Assembly (NCBI GenBank): GCA_037969175.1
Contig: JBBKWX010000045.1
Location: 1 to 5,131, forward strand
Direction: 5' to 3'
Length of the DNA: 5,131 nt
From: JBBKWX01 sp037969175
GTDB taxonomy: Bacteria; Bacteroidota; Bacteroidia; AKYH767-A; JBBKVM01
Shown here: one piece after another, positions 1 to 5,125 of the stretch
Layout: every line of letters begins with the position of its first letter
Numbering within the stretch: the first letter of the stretch is position 1
Made by a program: the position numbers and the translations under genes
The notes under the pieces: generated by a model
Told to the model about the DNA's origin: nothing
The model's input: the letters and a program-made list of their open reading frames with translations, nothing else
Databases searched by the model: none

Positions 1-87
1 TGGATGTATGGCAGAGCATTTCTGGATCTTGACGGTCACCACTGGGAAATGTTCTTTATGGATATGGCTGCTCTACCTGAATCCTGA
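1..87 (+). CDS. VOC (glyoxalase-fold) family protein, C-terminal fragment
   Basis: This is the last 28 codons of a gene that starts before the window; the reading frame is open from base 1 and stops at TGA 85-87. The peptide contains GRAFLDLDGHHWEMFFMD. The D-L-D-G-H-x-W-E core is the final strand of the vicinal-oxygen-chelate fold as found in lactoylglutathione-lyase-like and extradiol-dioxygenase-like proteins, where the Glu after Trp (residue 16 of the fragment) is normally the last metal ligand. The substrate cannot be told from this end alone. The GNAT gene starts 21 bases later on the same strand, so the two are probably cotranscribed. A second, only distantly similar VOC gene lies at 1434. 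The fragment is too short to separate VOC subfamilies. Confidence 0.75.
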   Translation, partial: WMYGRAFLDLDGHHWEMFFMDMAALPES

Positions 88-108
88 TCAATTTCCAACT
101 TTTCAATA

Positions 109-699
109 ATGGGCATCGACCTCGGCATATTCAATTCATTCCCAAAATTGGAAACCCGCCGACTTATTCTGAGGGAAATTTTGATGGAAGATGCTTCTAA
201 GATCTTTGAGATGCGCAGAAACAAAATGGTAAACCGGTTTATTAACAGGACTGAACCGGAAAGTCTCAATGAAGCAATTCAGCTTTGTAAAAAATGTGCC
301 GATTCGTTTACTGAAAAAAAAGGTATCGGTTGGACTGCTGTTTTGAAAGACTCGAATAAAATAATAGGAACCTGTGGTTTTAATAAGATCGATTATGAAA
401 ATGAAAGGGCTGAGATCGGTGGTGAACTTTCTACTGAGTATTGGGGCAAGAACTACCCAATAGAAGCCGTATCTGCTATCATTGCCTTTGGGTTTGACTC
501 CCTGAAGCTTCATAGTATAGAAGCGCTTGTGAATCCGCAGAACAGAGGTGCCATTTATACGCTGGAATCCATTGGATTTAAGAAGGAAGCTCATTTTCGT
601 GAACGTATCAATTTTAACGGAAAGTATAGTGATATGGCAGTGTATGGAATACTACAAAATGAATTTAACACAAATAATATTCATCTGCAGAAAAGTTAG
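109..699 (+). CDS. GNAT family N-acetyltransferase, RimJ/RimL type
   Basis: This 196-residue protein has the usual length and layout of the Acetyltransf_3 (RimJ/RimL-like) branch of the GNAT superfamily, which moves an acetyl group from acetyl-CoA to an amine. The opening strand is LETRRLILRE (14-23). The central strand IGTCGFN (86-92) is followed by AEIGGELSTEYWGKNYPIEA (101-120), which covers the acetyl-CoA pyrophosphate loop. The motif-B region VNPQNRGAIYTLESIGFKKE (141-160) has the typical N-x-x-x-x-x-x-x-LE-x-x-GF pattern. The loop is unusual: where the family usually reads WGKGYATEA, this protein has WGKNYPIEA, losing the second glycine and gaining a proline. The fold call is firm but the substrate (ribosomal protein N-terminus, antibiotic or small amine) is unknown. 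The ATG at 109 places the conserved first strand at the expected distance, and no better start is visible. No Shine-Dalgarno sequence is seen. It sits between VOC and DUF1003 genes in a same-strand run. Confidence 0.9.
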   Translation: MGIDLGIFNSFPKLETRRLILREILMEDASKIFEMRRNKMVNRFINRTEPESLNEAIQLCKKCADSFTEKKGIGWTAVLKDSNKIIGTCGFNKIDYENERAEIGGELSTEYWGKNYPIEAVSAIIAFGFDSLKLHSIEALVNPQNRGAIYTLESIGFKKEAHFRERINFNGKYSDMAVYGILQNEFNTNNIHLQKS

Positions 700-730
700 T
701 TTACATTTATACTAATATTACAAACTAACT
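694..730. repeat. 9-bp perfect inverted repeat across the GNAT stop codon
   Basis: AGTTAGTTT (694-702) and AAACTAACT (722-730) are exact reverse complements separated by 19 bases. The left arm contains the TAG stop of the GNAT gene and the right arm ends four bases before the DUF1003 start. The stem is AT-rich and no T-run follows, so it is a poor intrinsic terminator. It could be a weak RNA hairpin or a binding site near the DUF1003 start, or chance. Confidence 0.35.
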
Positions 731-734
731 CTAT

Positions 735-1430
735 ATGAATACCTTTATCAGTGATATTTCAGGAACAGAATTTCCTGCACAGGAGAAAATCCTGGGTTCG
801 AGTATCCGTCAATCCATACTTAGTTTTATTCAAAAGTCTAATCCGGAATTCAAATCCGAAAACAGTTTATCCATAACAGAGTTAAATTATTTTCGCGAGC
901 GATTTATTGCTGAATATCTGGTGAATGAAGTTGGAGAATTAACAGATCTTGAAAACACTGTATTGAGCACTATACAGGGCAAGACCACTATTACCAATAA
1001 GATCATTCAAAAAATCCATGATCGTTCAACATTAGGACAAAGAGTCGCAGATAAAGTAGCAACATTTGGAGGCAGCTGGACCTTCATTATTTCATTTGGT
1101 GTTTTTTTGGTGATCTGGATCTCAATAAATACTTTTGTACTTTTAAATAAAGGATTTGATCCCTACCCTTTCATATTACTCAATCTTATTCTTTCCTGCA
1201 TTGCAGCTATGCAAGCTCCTGTAATCATGATGAGTCAAAACAGGCAGGAAGAAAAGGACAGAGAGCGTTCAAAACAGGATTATATGATCAATCTGAAATC
1301 AGAATTAGAAATACGAATTCTGCATGAGAAGTTAGATCACCTGATCATGCATCAGCAACAAGAATTATTGGAAATTCAAAAGGTACAAATCACCATGATG
1401 CAAGATATACTTGATCATGTAAATAAATAA
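735..1430 (+). CDS. DUF1003 family membrane protein
   Basis: This 231-residue protein belongs to the DUF1003 family, whose molecular role is not established. The core signature is clear: ADKVATFGGSWTFI (105-118), FDPYPFILLN (141-150), then QAPVIMMSQNRQ (160-171) with KDR and an acidic/basic stretch after it. Two hydrophobic segments, about 113-136 and 144-166, predict a membrane hairpin. The last 45 residues or so (186-228) are rich in Leu, Glu, Gln and Ile and look like a coiled coil. The N-terminal part, with ISGTEF (8-13), SIRQSIL (23-29), ELNYFRERFIAEYLVNEVGEL (49-69) and LEN-x-VL, resembles the soluble domain of full-length family members, so the protein appears intact. It starts 35 bases after the GNAT gene and ends three bases before the next VOC gene, pointing to a shared transcript. 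The ATG at 735 is preceded by an A/T-rich leader without a Shine-Dalgarno sequence. Confidence 0.93.
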   Translation: MNTFISDISGTEFPAQEKILGSSIRQSILSFIQKSNPEFKSENSLSITELNYFRERFIAEYLVNEVGELTDLENTVLSTIQGKTTITNKIIQKIHDRSTLGQRVADKVATFGGSWTFIISFGVFLVIWISINTFVLLNKGFDPYPFILLNLILSCIAAMQAPVIMMSQNRQEEKDRERSKQDYMINLKSELEIRILHEKLDHLIMHQQQELLEIQKVQITMMQDILDHVNK

Positions 1431-1433
1431 TTC

Positions 1434-1862
1434 ATGCAGCAAAGATTAAGTTTTATAACCATAGGAGTTAAAGATCTAAAAGCTATAAAGACATTTTATA
1501 AGGATGTATTTGGATGGAATACAATGGGTGAAAATGAAGGCGTTTTATTCTATAAATTAAACGGTTTTATTCTGGGTTTTTATCCGATTGATGAACTTGC
1601 AAAAGATATCGGAACAGATCAAAAAGGAGAAGGGTTTAAGCAAATGAGTCTTTCAATAAATTTCAATTCAGAAGAAGAAATAGATGTCGCATTCAATAAA
1701 TTATGCGCTAAAGGAGCTAAGAGTATCACTAAGCCAGAGAAAGTTTTCTGGGGAGGTTACCGTGGTTATATAGCTGACATTGAAAATAACTATTGGGAAC
1801 TTGCATACAATCCGTTTATCAAAATGGATGATGCAGGAAATATTTTAGGAGAGGCTCCTTAA
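1434..1862 (+). CDS. VOC family protein (glyoxalase/bleomycin-resistance fold)
   Basis: This complete 142-residue protein is a typical single-chain VOC protein with two beta-alpha-beta-beta-beta modules. Module one runs from RLSFITIGVKDLKAIKTFYKDVFGW (4-28) through GFILGFYP (44-51). Module two includes the helix EEEIDVAFNKLCAKGAK (80-96), then VFWGGYRGYIADIENNYWELAYNP (104-127). The pattern V-F-W-G-G-Y-x-G-Y-x-A-D and W-E-x-x-x-N-P marks a widespread uncharacterised bacterial VOC subfamily. Glu122 remains at the last metal-ligand position, but the first strand reads ITIGV with no His, and the loop before Trp121 has ENNY where many relatives have DGH. Classic glyoxalase I metal geometry is therefore doubtful. 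The substrate is unknown. It starts three bases after the DUF1003 stop (TAA TTC ATG), so it is very likely translated from the same mRNA. It is probably the last gene of the run because the next gene converges on it. Confidence 0.92.
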   Translation: MQQRLSFITIGVKDLKAIKTFYKDVFGWNTMGENEGVLFYKLNGFILGFYPIDELAKDIGTDQKGEGFKQMSLSINFNSEEEIDVAFNKLCAKGAKSITKPEKVFWGGYRGYIADIENNYWELAYNPFIKMDDAGNILGEAP

Positions 1863-1983
1863 CTTAATTACCAATAAATAATCATGTTTGTCCGGAATCG
1901 GGTTTCTAATCCTGTCGAATTGCATCATAAGTACATATCTACAAGTGGAATCTGTGCTATTTTTACCACAGAGGTCTCAGTCC

Positions 1984-2000
1984 CGCACGTGCGTATACGC
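1984..2000. repeat. Two overlapping perfect 10-bp palindromes
   Basis: CGCACGTGCG (1984-1993) and GCGTATACGC (1991-2000) are each perfect palindromes and share three bases. The patch is G+C-rich in an AT-rich gap. It forms the start of a unit that recurs in degenerate form at 4828, so it is more likely part of a dispersed repeat than an operator. Confidence 0.6.
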
Positions 2001-2015
2001 GCCAAGCTAAGATTT
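1989..2015 (+). repeat. Dispersed repeat GTGCGTAT..GCG.CAA.CTAA, copy 1
   Basis: The segment begins GTGCGTATACGCGCCAAGCT and matches 4828-4854 in the same orientation at 21 of 27 positions, including the first eight bases and the CAA and CTAA words. It lies directly left of the 168-bp inverted-repeat element. The two copies occupy the two large gaps of the window, which suggests a family spread between genes. Confidence 0.6.
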
Positions 2016-2020
2016 TGCAA

Positions 2021-2188
2021 ATAGCTGACCTTCTTTTTTCCCGCAGATCCCGCTGAAACTGTTAATTTCATTCTGCGTTTTCTGCGACATTGTTAGTGTA
2101 TTCCTTGCAATACCATTTCAATTCCGCAGATATCGCTGATACAAGGAAGTATTCTGCGTTTTCTGCGGGAAAAAAGAAGGTCAGCTAT
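2021..2188. repeat. 168-bp element with perfect 27-bp inverted ends and two internal CGCAGA/TCTGCG units
   Basis: Bases 2021-2047 and 2162-2188 are exact reverse complements over all 27 positions; the ends read ATAGCTGACC inward and GGTCAGCTAT outward. Inside are two tandem units, 2041-2086 and 2124-2167, sharing the exact 17-mer ATTCTGCGTTTTCTGCG (2070-2086 and 2151-2167). Each unit contains CGCAGA and CGCTGA nine bases apart, then a 13-15 base loop, then two TCTGCG words nine bases apart. Each can thus fold into its own hairpin, while the outer arms can pair with each other. No target-site duplication is visible beside the arms, no T-run follows either arm, and there is no gene inside. It looks like a non-autonomous, REP/REPIN- or MITE-like intergenic element. 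The structure is certain; its class is inference. Confidence 0.85.
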
Positions 2189-2250
2189 AAAAAACTAAAA
2201 TTTATTCCGGACAACAATAATTCGAAATCAGTAATTCATAAATTAATCTT

Positions 2251-2345
2251 AACACAAAGGCTCAAAGGAATTAATAAGGCTCGAAAAATTAATTCATAAT
2301 TAAATCTCCATGATTCTCCATGTCTCCGTTTCTCTATGGTGAATT
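2251..2345. repeat. Degenerate inverted arms of period-8-to-10 words
   Basis: The left arm begins AACACAAAGGCTCAAAGG (2251-2268). The right arm, read on the minus strand from 2345, begins AATTCACCATAGAGAAACGG and continues with GGAG words spaced 8 and 10 bases apart. Both are degenerate forms of the CACAAAGG / CACGGAG type of intergenic repeat, facing each other. Between them an 18-base near-repeat beginning TAATTCATAA occurs twice (2232-2249 and 2290-2307). The resemblance is by word pattern, not exact identity, so the boundaries are approximate. Confidence 0.4.
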
Positions 2346-2358
2346 TACCACAACCCCC

Positions 2359-2404
2359 AAACTCAAACCCAAACCCAAACTCAAACCCAAACCCAAACTC
2401 AAAC
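2359..2404. repeat. AAACYC hexamer tandem array overlapping the transporter stop codon
   Basis: There are seven full hexamers plus four bases. They alternate as AAACTC, AAACCC, AAACCC, giving an 18-base higher-order period repeated about two and a half times. On the minus strand this is (TTTGGG/TTTGAG)n. The last codon (Val) and TGA stop of the transporter at 2399-2401 lie inside the array. Because 6 and 18 are multiples of three, copy-number change keeps the reading frame. Further TGA codons sit in frame 18 and 36 bases downstream of the used stop. Four GGG runs plus a GGGGG run on the mRNA-sense strand make a G-quadruplex possible, although two of the loops are nine bases. Confidence 0.9.
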
Positions 2405-3304
2405 TTTGATCTTTTTCTTCCGGTTCACCATGTATACCCCGGCAAGGATAAAGATCAATCCAATCAAGGTATCTATCATGAAACTTTCCCCGTCGAAAAC
2501 GCCCCATATCACAGCCACAATAGGGATCAGGTAGGTAACGGATGAAGCAAAAACAACACCCGAAACTTTGATCAATTTGTTGAAGAAGACAACCGAGATC
2601 GCTGTACCCAATACACCAAGTGTAATAACGCTACCCAGACTGATATAGGCTTCTCTGGAACCATCGATGAGCTCCAAAAAGTTCGTGCTGAAAAGATAAA
2701 TTGCACAGCCTATTCCAACCGGAAACAAAGCCACTCCCGTGATGGTTACCGAGTCGATTTCAGAAAGATAATTCCGAATGATATTTACACTTAAGGCATA
2801 ACAGATGGTGGCTATCACGATCAGTAATCCAAACGAATTACTAAAATCGATCTCACCTTTCGGATTGATAAGTAATAAAAAAACAGTGCCTATCAGACCA
2901 ATGATCACACCCCACCATTTCCAACTACTGATAGGAGTTTTGAATAAGATCAAAGCAACAAGCAAAGTAAACATGGGTGTAAGCGCATTCAGGATGCCGG
3001 CCAGTGAACTGCTGATATGAACCTGAGCCGCCGTGAAAAGAAATGCAGGAATACAATTACCAAGCAGTCCAACCAAGATCAGATATTTCCAATAGCGTTT
3101 AGGTACTTTCCACATTCTTCTAAACACAAATGGAAAGATGAAAGATCCTGCAAAAAAAATCCTAGCTGCTGCTACTTGAAACGAATCAAAAACTACAAGT
3201 CCTTTTTTCATCAGGATAAAAGAGCTGCCCCAGATAATAGCAAGCAGGATAAGTATAATCCATGCCCTTAATGGCTGACCATGGCTCTCTTCGTGATCAT
3301 TCAT
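2399..3304 (-). CDS. EamA/DMT superfamily transporter (RhaT/YdcZ-like permease)
   Basis: This 301-residue inner-membrane protein has the length and ten-helix pattern of the drug/metabolite transporter superfamily, formed by two EamA repeats of five helices. Predicted helices lie at about 13-33, 42-62, 72-92, 99-119, 127-147, 158-177, 184-205, 218-240, 247-268 and 276-295. Signatures include IIWGSSFILMKKGL (23-36) in helix one, ALTPMFTLLVAL (107-118) ending the fourth helix, and the matching YLIPIVAVIWGVFDGE (258-273) in the second repeat. The C-terminus is a short basic tail, NRKKKIKV. Family members export amino acids, metabolites or drugs, and the sequence does not show which. Its ATG shares one base with the helicase TAA (TAATG at 3306-3302), which argues for coupled translation in a two-gene operon and supports this start. 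The stop codon lies inside a hexamer repeat array. Confidence 0.93.
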   Translation of the reverse strand: MNDHEESHGQPLRAWIILILLAIIWGSSFILMKKGLVVFDSFQVAAARIFFAGSFIFPFVFRRMWKVPKRYWKYLILVGLLGNCIPAFLFTAAQVHISSSLAGILNALTPMFTLLVALILFKTPISSWKWWGVIIGLIGTVFLLLINPKGEIDFSNSFGLLIVIATICYALSVNIIRNYLSEIDSVTITGVALFPVGIGCAIYLFSTNFLELIDGSREAYISLGSVITLGVLGTAISVVFFNKLIKVSGVVFASSVTYLIPIVAVIWGVFDGESFMIDTLIGLIFILAGVYMVNRKKKIKV

Positions 3305-4746
3305 TATCTGCCTCGTTTAGCTCCGGTGTTCTTTTTTACTTTGGTCTGTTTTGCCGATCTGTTCGCAGTCTTAGCGCCGGCTTTTACTTTCCCAACATCT
3401 GCTCTTGAATATCTTTTTGAAACACCTTTTCCCTGATTGTCAGATCTCTTTTTCTCAACAGTTTTTTTCTCGGGATAGATCTTCTTTTTATCATGAAAAG
3501 CTCCTTTGAAATCAGGATCATCAGCACGCTTTTGACGATCGATCTCCATAGCCATTTCCTGGCGTTCGGTAAAACTGGTTTTCTCATCAAGCACGCCTTG
3601 GGGCAATTGCTTCTGCGGGATCTCTTGTTTGATCAGTGACTCGATCTTCTCGATATGATATTTGTCGGCATCGGTATAAAAAGTGATGCTGTCTCCCTTA
3701 CGATCGGCTCTGCCGGTGCGTCCTATGCGATGCACATAATCTTCATAGATCAAAGGCACATCAAAGTTGATCACGTGACTTACATTGCTCACATCAATTC
3801 CTCTTGCCGCAACATCGGTTGCAACCAGCACCCGGATCAGCCCGGTTTCAAAAGCATTGATAGAATTTATTCTACTGTTTTGACCTTTGTTTCCGTGGAT
3901 CACCCGTATCTGTTCTTCTCCGAATTTTCTACCCAGGAAATTTGCGATCTTATCTGCATTGGCTTTGGTCTTACAAAACACCATAGCCTTTCGGAATTTC
4001 TCCGGCTTTTGCAACAGATATTCTATGAAATTTATTTTGGTTGCCAGGGTAGGAGTGAAGTATTTTAATTGAGATACATTTTCTGCTGTGATCCGCTTCG
4101 GCTCTATCCTTACTTCAGTTGGAAACAGCAAAAAATCTTCACTCAAACGCATTACTCTATCCGACATCGTTGCCGAAAACAATAGGTTTTGTCGCTTGTG
4201 AGGAACAACTTCCAGAACCTTGTTTAGCTGCCCCATGAAACCCATGTCCATCAATCGTTCAGCTTCATCAAGCACCAGGTATTGAATTTTCTTCAGTACG
4301 ATATGCTCTTCCAGATACAGTTCCATCACACGTTTCGGAGTGCTGATCACGATATCTACACCTTTCTTTGCTTCTTCGATCTGCGTCTTGGGGCCTACAC
4401 CACCATAAAGTGCAAGACTCCTTAAGCCCGTATGTTTCGCCAATGCATCTGCATGTGCTTTCACCTGCAATACAAGTTCGCGGGTTGGAACAATGATCAG
4501 GGCTCTTGGCACATCTCCTTGCGGGTAGTTCAGTTTGCGTATCACCGGAATCAGATAGGCGGCAGTTTTTCCGGTTCCGGTTTGTGCTACACTCAGCACA
4601 TCCTGCCCATTCAAAATAGGAGGGATAGCCTTTAGTTGCACCGGACTTGGTGTTGTATATCCCATCTCCGCAATTGCAGTCAGCAGTTGCTTATTCAGCT
4701 TCAAATCTTCAAATCCAGGCATAAACGCAAAGATAGGAATTAACAT
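3304..4746 (-). CDS. DEAD-box ATP-dependent RNA helicase, RhlE-like, with DEAE motif II
   Basis: This 480-residue protein has the full helicase core: Q motif GYTTPSPVQ (29-37), motif I AQTGTGKT (54-61), Ia PTREL (87-91), GG (115-116), Ib TPKR (136-139), motif II DEAE (160-163), III SAT (191-193), IV VFCKT (256-260), V VATDVAARGIDV (308-319) and VI HRIGRTGR (339-346). It should unwind short RNA duplexes in the cytoplasm using ATP, in ribosome assembly or RNA turnover. Motif II is odd: codon 163 (4258-4260) reads GAA, giving Glu where the family name-giving Asp normally stands; motif Ib has Lys where Gly is usual. All other motifs look intact, so activity is plausible. Residues from about 407 form a Lys/Arg-rich disordered tail, typical of RNA-binding extensions. 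Met1 at 4746 follows an A-rich leader. Met9 (4722), giving MPGFEDLKLN, fits the family's usual N-terminus and may be the true start. The transporter follows with a one-base overlap. Confidence 0.96.
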   Translation of the reverse strand: MLIPIFAFMPGFEDLKLNKQLLTAIAEMGYTTPSPVQLKAIPPILNGQDVLSVAQTGTGKTAAYLIPVIRKLNYPQGDVPRALIIVPTRELVLQVKAHADALAKHTGLRSLALYGGVGPKTQIEEAKKGVDIVISTPKRVMELYLEEHIVLKKIQYLVLDEAERLMDMGFMGQLNKVLEVVPHKRQNLLFSATMSDRVMRLSEDFLLFPTEVRIEPKRITAENVSQLKYFTPTLATKINFIEYLLQKPEKFRKAMVFCKTKANADKIANFLGRKFGEEQIRVIHGNKGQNSRINSINAFETGLIRVLVATDVAARGIDVSNVSHVINFDVPLIYEDYVHRIGRTGRADRKGDSITFYTDADKYHIEKIESLIKQEIPQKQLPQGVLDEKTSFTERQEMAMEIDRQKRADDPDFKGAFHDKKKIYPEKKTVEKKRSDNQGKGVSKRYSRADVGKVKAGAKTANRSAKQTKVKKNTGAKRGR

Positions 4747-4795
4747 CTATGGGTATTTTTTATTATTCCCAATAATTTGGGCGGCATTTCCGGCT

Positions 4796-4811
4796 GTCCG
4801 AAGTCTCGGAC
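4796..4811. repeat. Short hairpin GTCCGA-AGTC-TCGGAC
   Basis: A perfect 6-bp stem with a four-base loop lies within GGCTGTCCGAAGTCTCGG. No T-run follows on either strand, so it is not a standard terminator. The related string TGTCCGGAATCGGG occurs at 1889-1902 in the other gap, which suggests that both are degenerate copies of a palindromic repeat family rather than gene-specific sites. Confidence 0.45.
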
Positions 4812-4827
4812 CGCTATATTACCTTGC

Positions 4828-4854
4828 GTGCGTATTTGCGTCAATCTAATTTTT
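4828..4854 (+). repeat. Dispersed repeat GTGCGTAT..GCG.CAA.CTAA, copy 2
   Basis: This copy begins GTGCGTATTTGCGTCAATCT and agrees with 1989-2015 at 21 of 27 positions in the same orientation. Changes relative to copy 1 abolish the GCGTATACGC palindrome, so the shared feature is the sequence rather than the fold. Confidence 0.55.
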
Positions 4855-4936
4855 CCAGCTTTGCTTAATATTGAAAGCCCATGGCTTACCAAACGGCATT
4901 TTCATAGTTACTTTCTTCTCAAATTATTCGTTCTCT

Positions 4937-4974
4937 TTACCACTTAGGTCACAAGTACACTTAGTGACACTAAG
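4937..4974 (+). repeat. CAC-TTAG/CAC-AAG periodic arm, left member of an inverted pair
   Basis: The arm starts TTACCAC and then places CAC every 9, 8 and 10 bases. The words after CAC alternate as TTAG, AAG, TTAG and finally TAAG. Its end overlaps a perfect palindrome: ACTTAGTG, a central A, CACTAAGT (4959-4975). It pairs in opposite orientation with 5089-5125 across a 114-base spacer. Confidence 0.65.
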
Positions 4975-5088
4975 TATATTCCATTTTTTTTTTCGGAAAA
5001 CCGATTTAAAATGGGATGTATGCCAGTTGCCGGACAGGCGCACCTAAAATTAAACTGAGAATTAGCAGTTATTTATTTTTGAAAATCT

Positions 5089-5125
5089 CTTAGTGCAACT
5101 TGTGTTCTAAGTGTTCTTGTGGTAA
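5089..5125 (-). repeat. CAC-AAG/CAC-TTAG periodic arm, right member of an inverted pair
   Basis: Read on the minus strand from 5125, this arm also starts TTACCAC, places CAC every 8, 9 and 9 bases and ends in CACTAAG like the left arm. Its words run AAG, TTAG, AAG, TAAG, the opposite phase of alternation from the left arm. The matching ends and phase-shifted middle suggest degenerate copies of one periodic repeat unit. The element may extend beyond the window. Confidence 0.6.

Larger units (their letters stand above)
1863..2398. other. Non-coding repeat-rich gap between converging genes
   Basis: This 536-base space separates the VOC stop at 1862 from the transporter stop at 2399 on the other strand. 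I see no credible gene here. The only sizeable open frame (2090-2299, plus, TTG start) is built from the repeats and gives a low-complexity product. From left to right the gap holds a TGTCCGGAA word (1889), a TTACCAC word (1963), overlapping palindromes (1984-2000), the 168-bp inverted-repeat element (2021-2188), an ATTCCGGACAA word (2204) inverted relative to 1888, two degenerate inverted arms (2251-2345) and the hexamer array (from 2359). No convincing intrinsic terminator is visible for either converging transcript. Confidence 0.85.

Noticed and set aside
136..594. Long minus-strand open frame opposite the GNAT gene
   Set aside because: It has no domain-like pattern and lies antisense to a gene with clear GNAT motifs; it is a shadow frame.
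1888..2214. TTGTCCGGAAT / ATTCCGGACAA (1888-1898 and 2204-2214) as the ends of a larger 327-bp element
   Set aside because: The core TCCGGA is itself a palindrome, so an inverted match is easier by chance. The match does not extend beyond 11 bases and no target duplication is seen.
2090..2299. Plus-strand open frame of 69 codons in the middle gap
   Set aside because: It begins at TTG and its translation comes directly from the CGCAGA/TCTGCG units and CACAAAGG words. It is low in complexity with no recognisable domain, so it is a by-product of the repeats.
2284..2303. Minus-strand terminator-like hairpin TTAATT-ATG-AATTAA followed by five T
   Set aside because: The stem is only six A-T pairs with a three-base loop, too weak to call a terminator in AT-rich DNA.
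2336..2545. Plus-strand open frame with PNPNSN repeats
   Set aside because: The repeats are the AAACYC hexamer array, and the remainder is antisense to the well-supported transporter gene.
4728..4735. TATCTTTG on the minus strand, matching the Bacteroidota -7 box TAnnTTTG, upstream of helicase Met9
   Set aside because: No TTTG-type -33 box lies at the expected distance, and the implied start of transcription would fall at the Met9 codon itself, requiring a leaderless mRNA.
4846..4905. 19-residue minus-strand open frame preceded by a purine-rich GAGAAGAAAG
   Set aside because: It is very short, its stop falls in a dispersed repeat, and a Shine-Dalgarno-like stretch is weak evidence in a genome whose other genes lack one.
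4981..5014. Hairpin TCGG-AAAA-CCGA beside a ten-T run as an intrinsic terminator
   Set aside because: The T-run precedes the stem on the plus strand and would be an A-run on the minus strand, and the outer stem has T-T mismatches and bulges.
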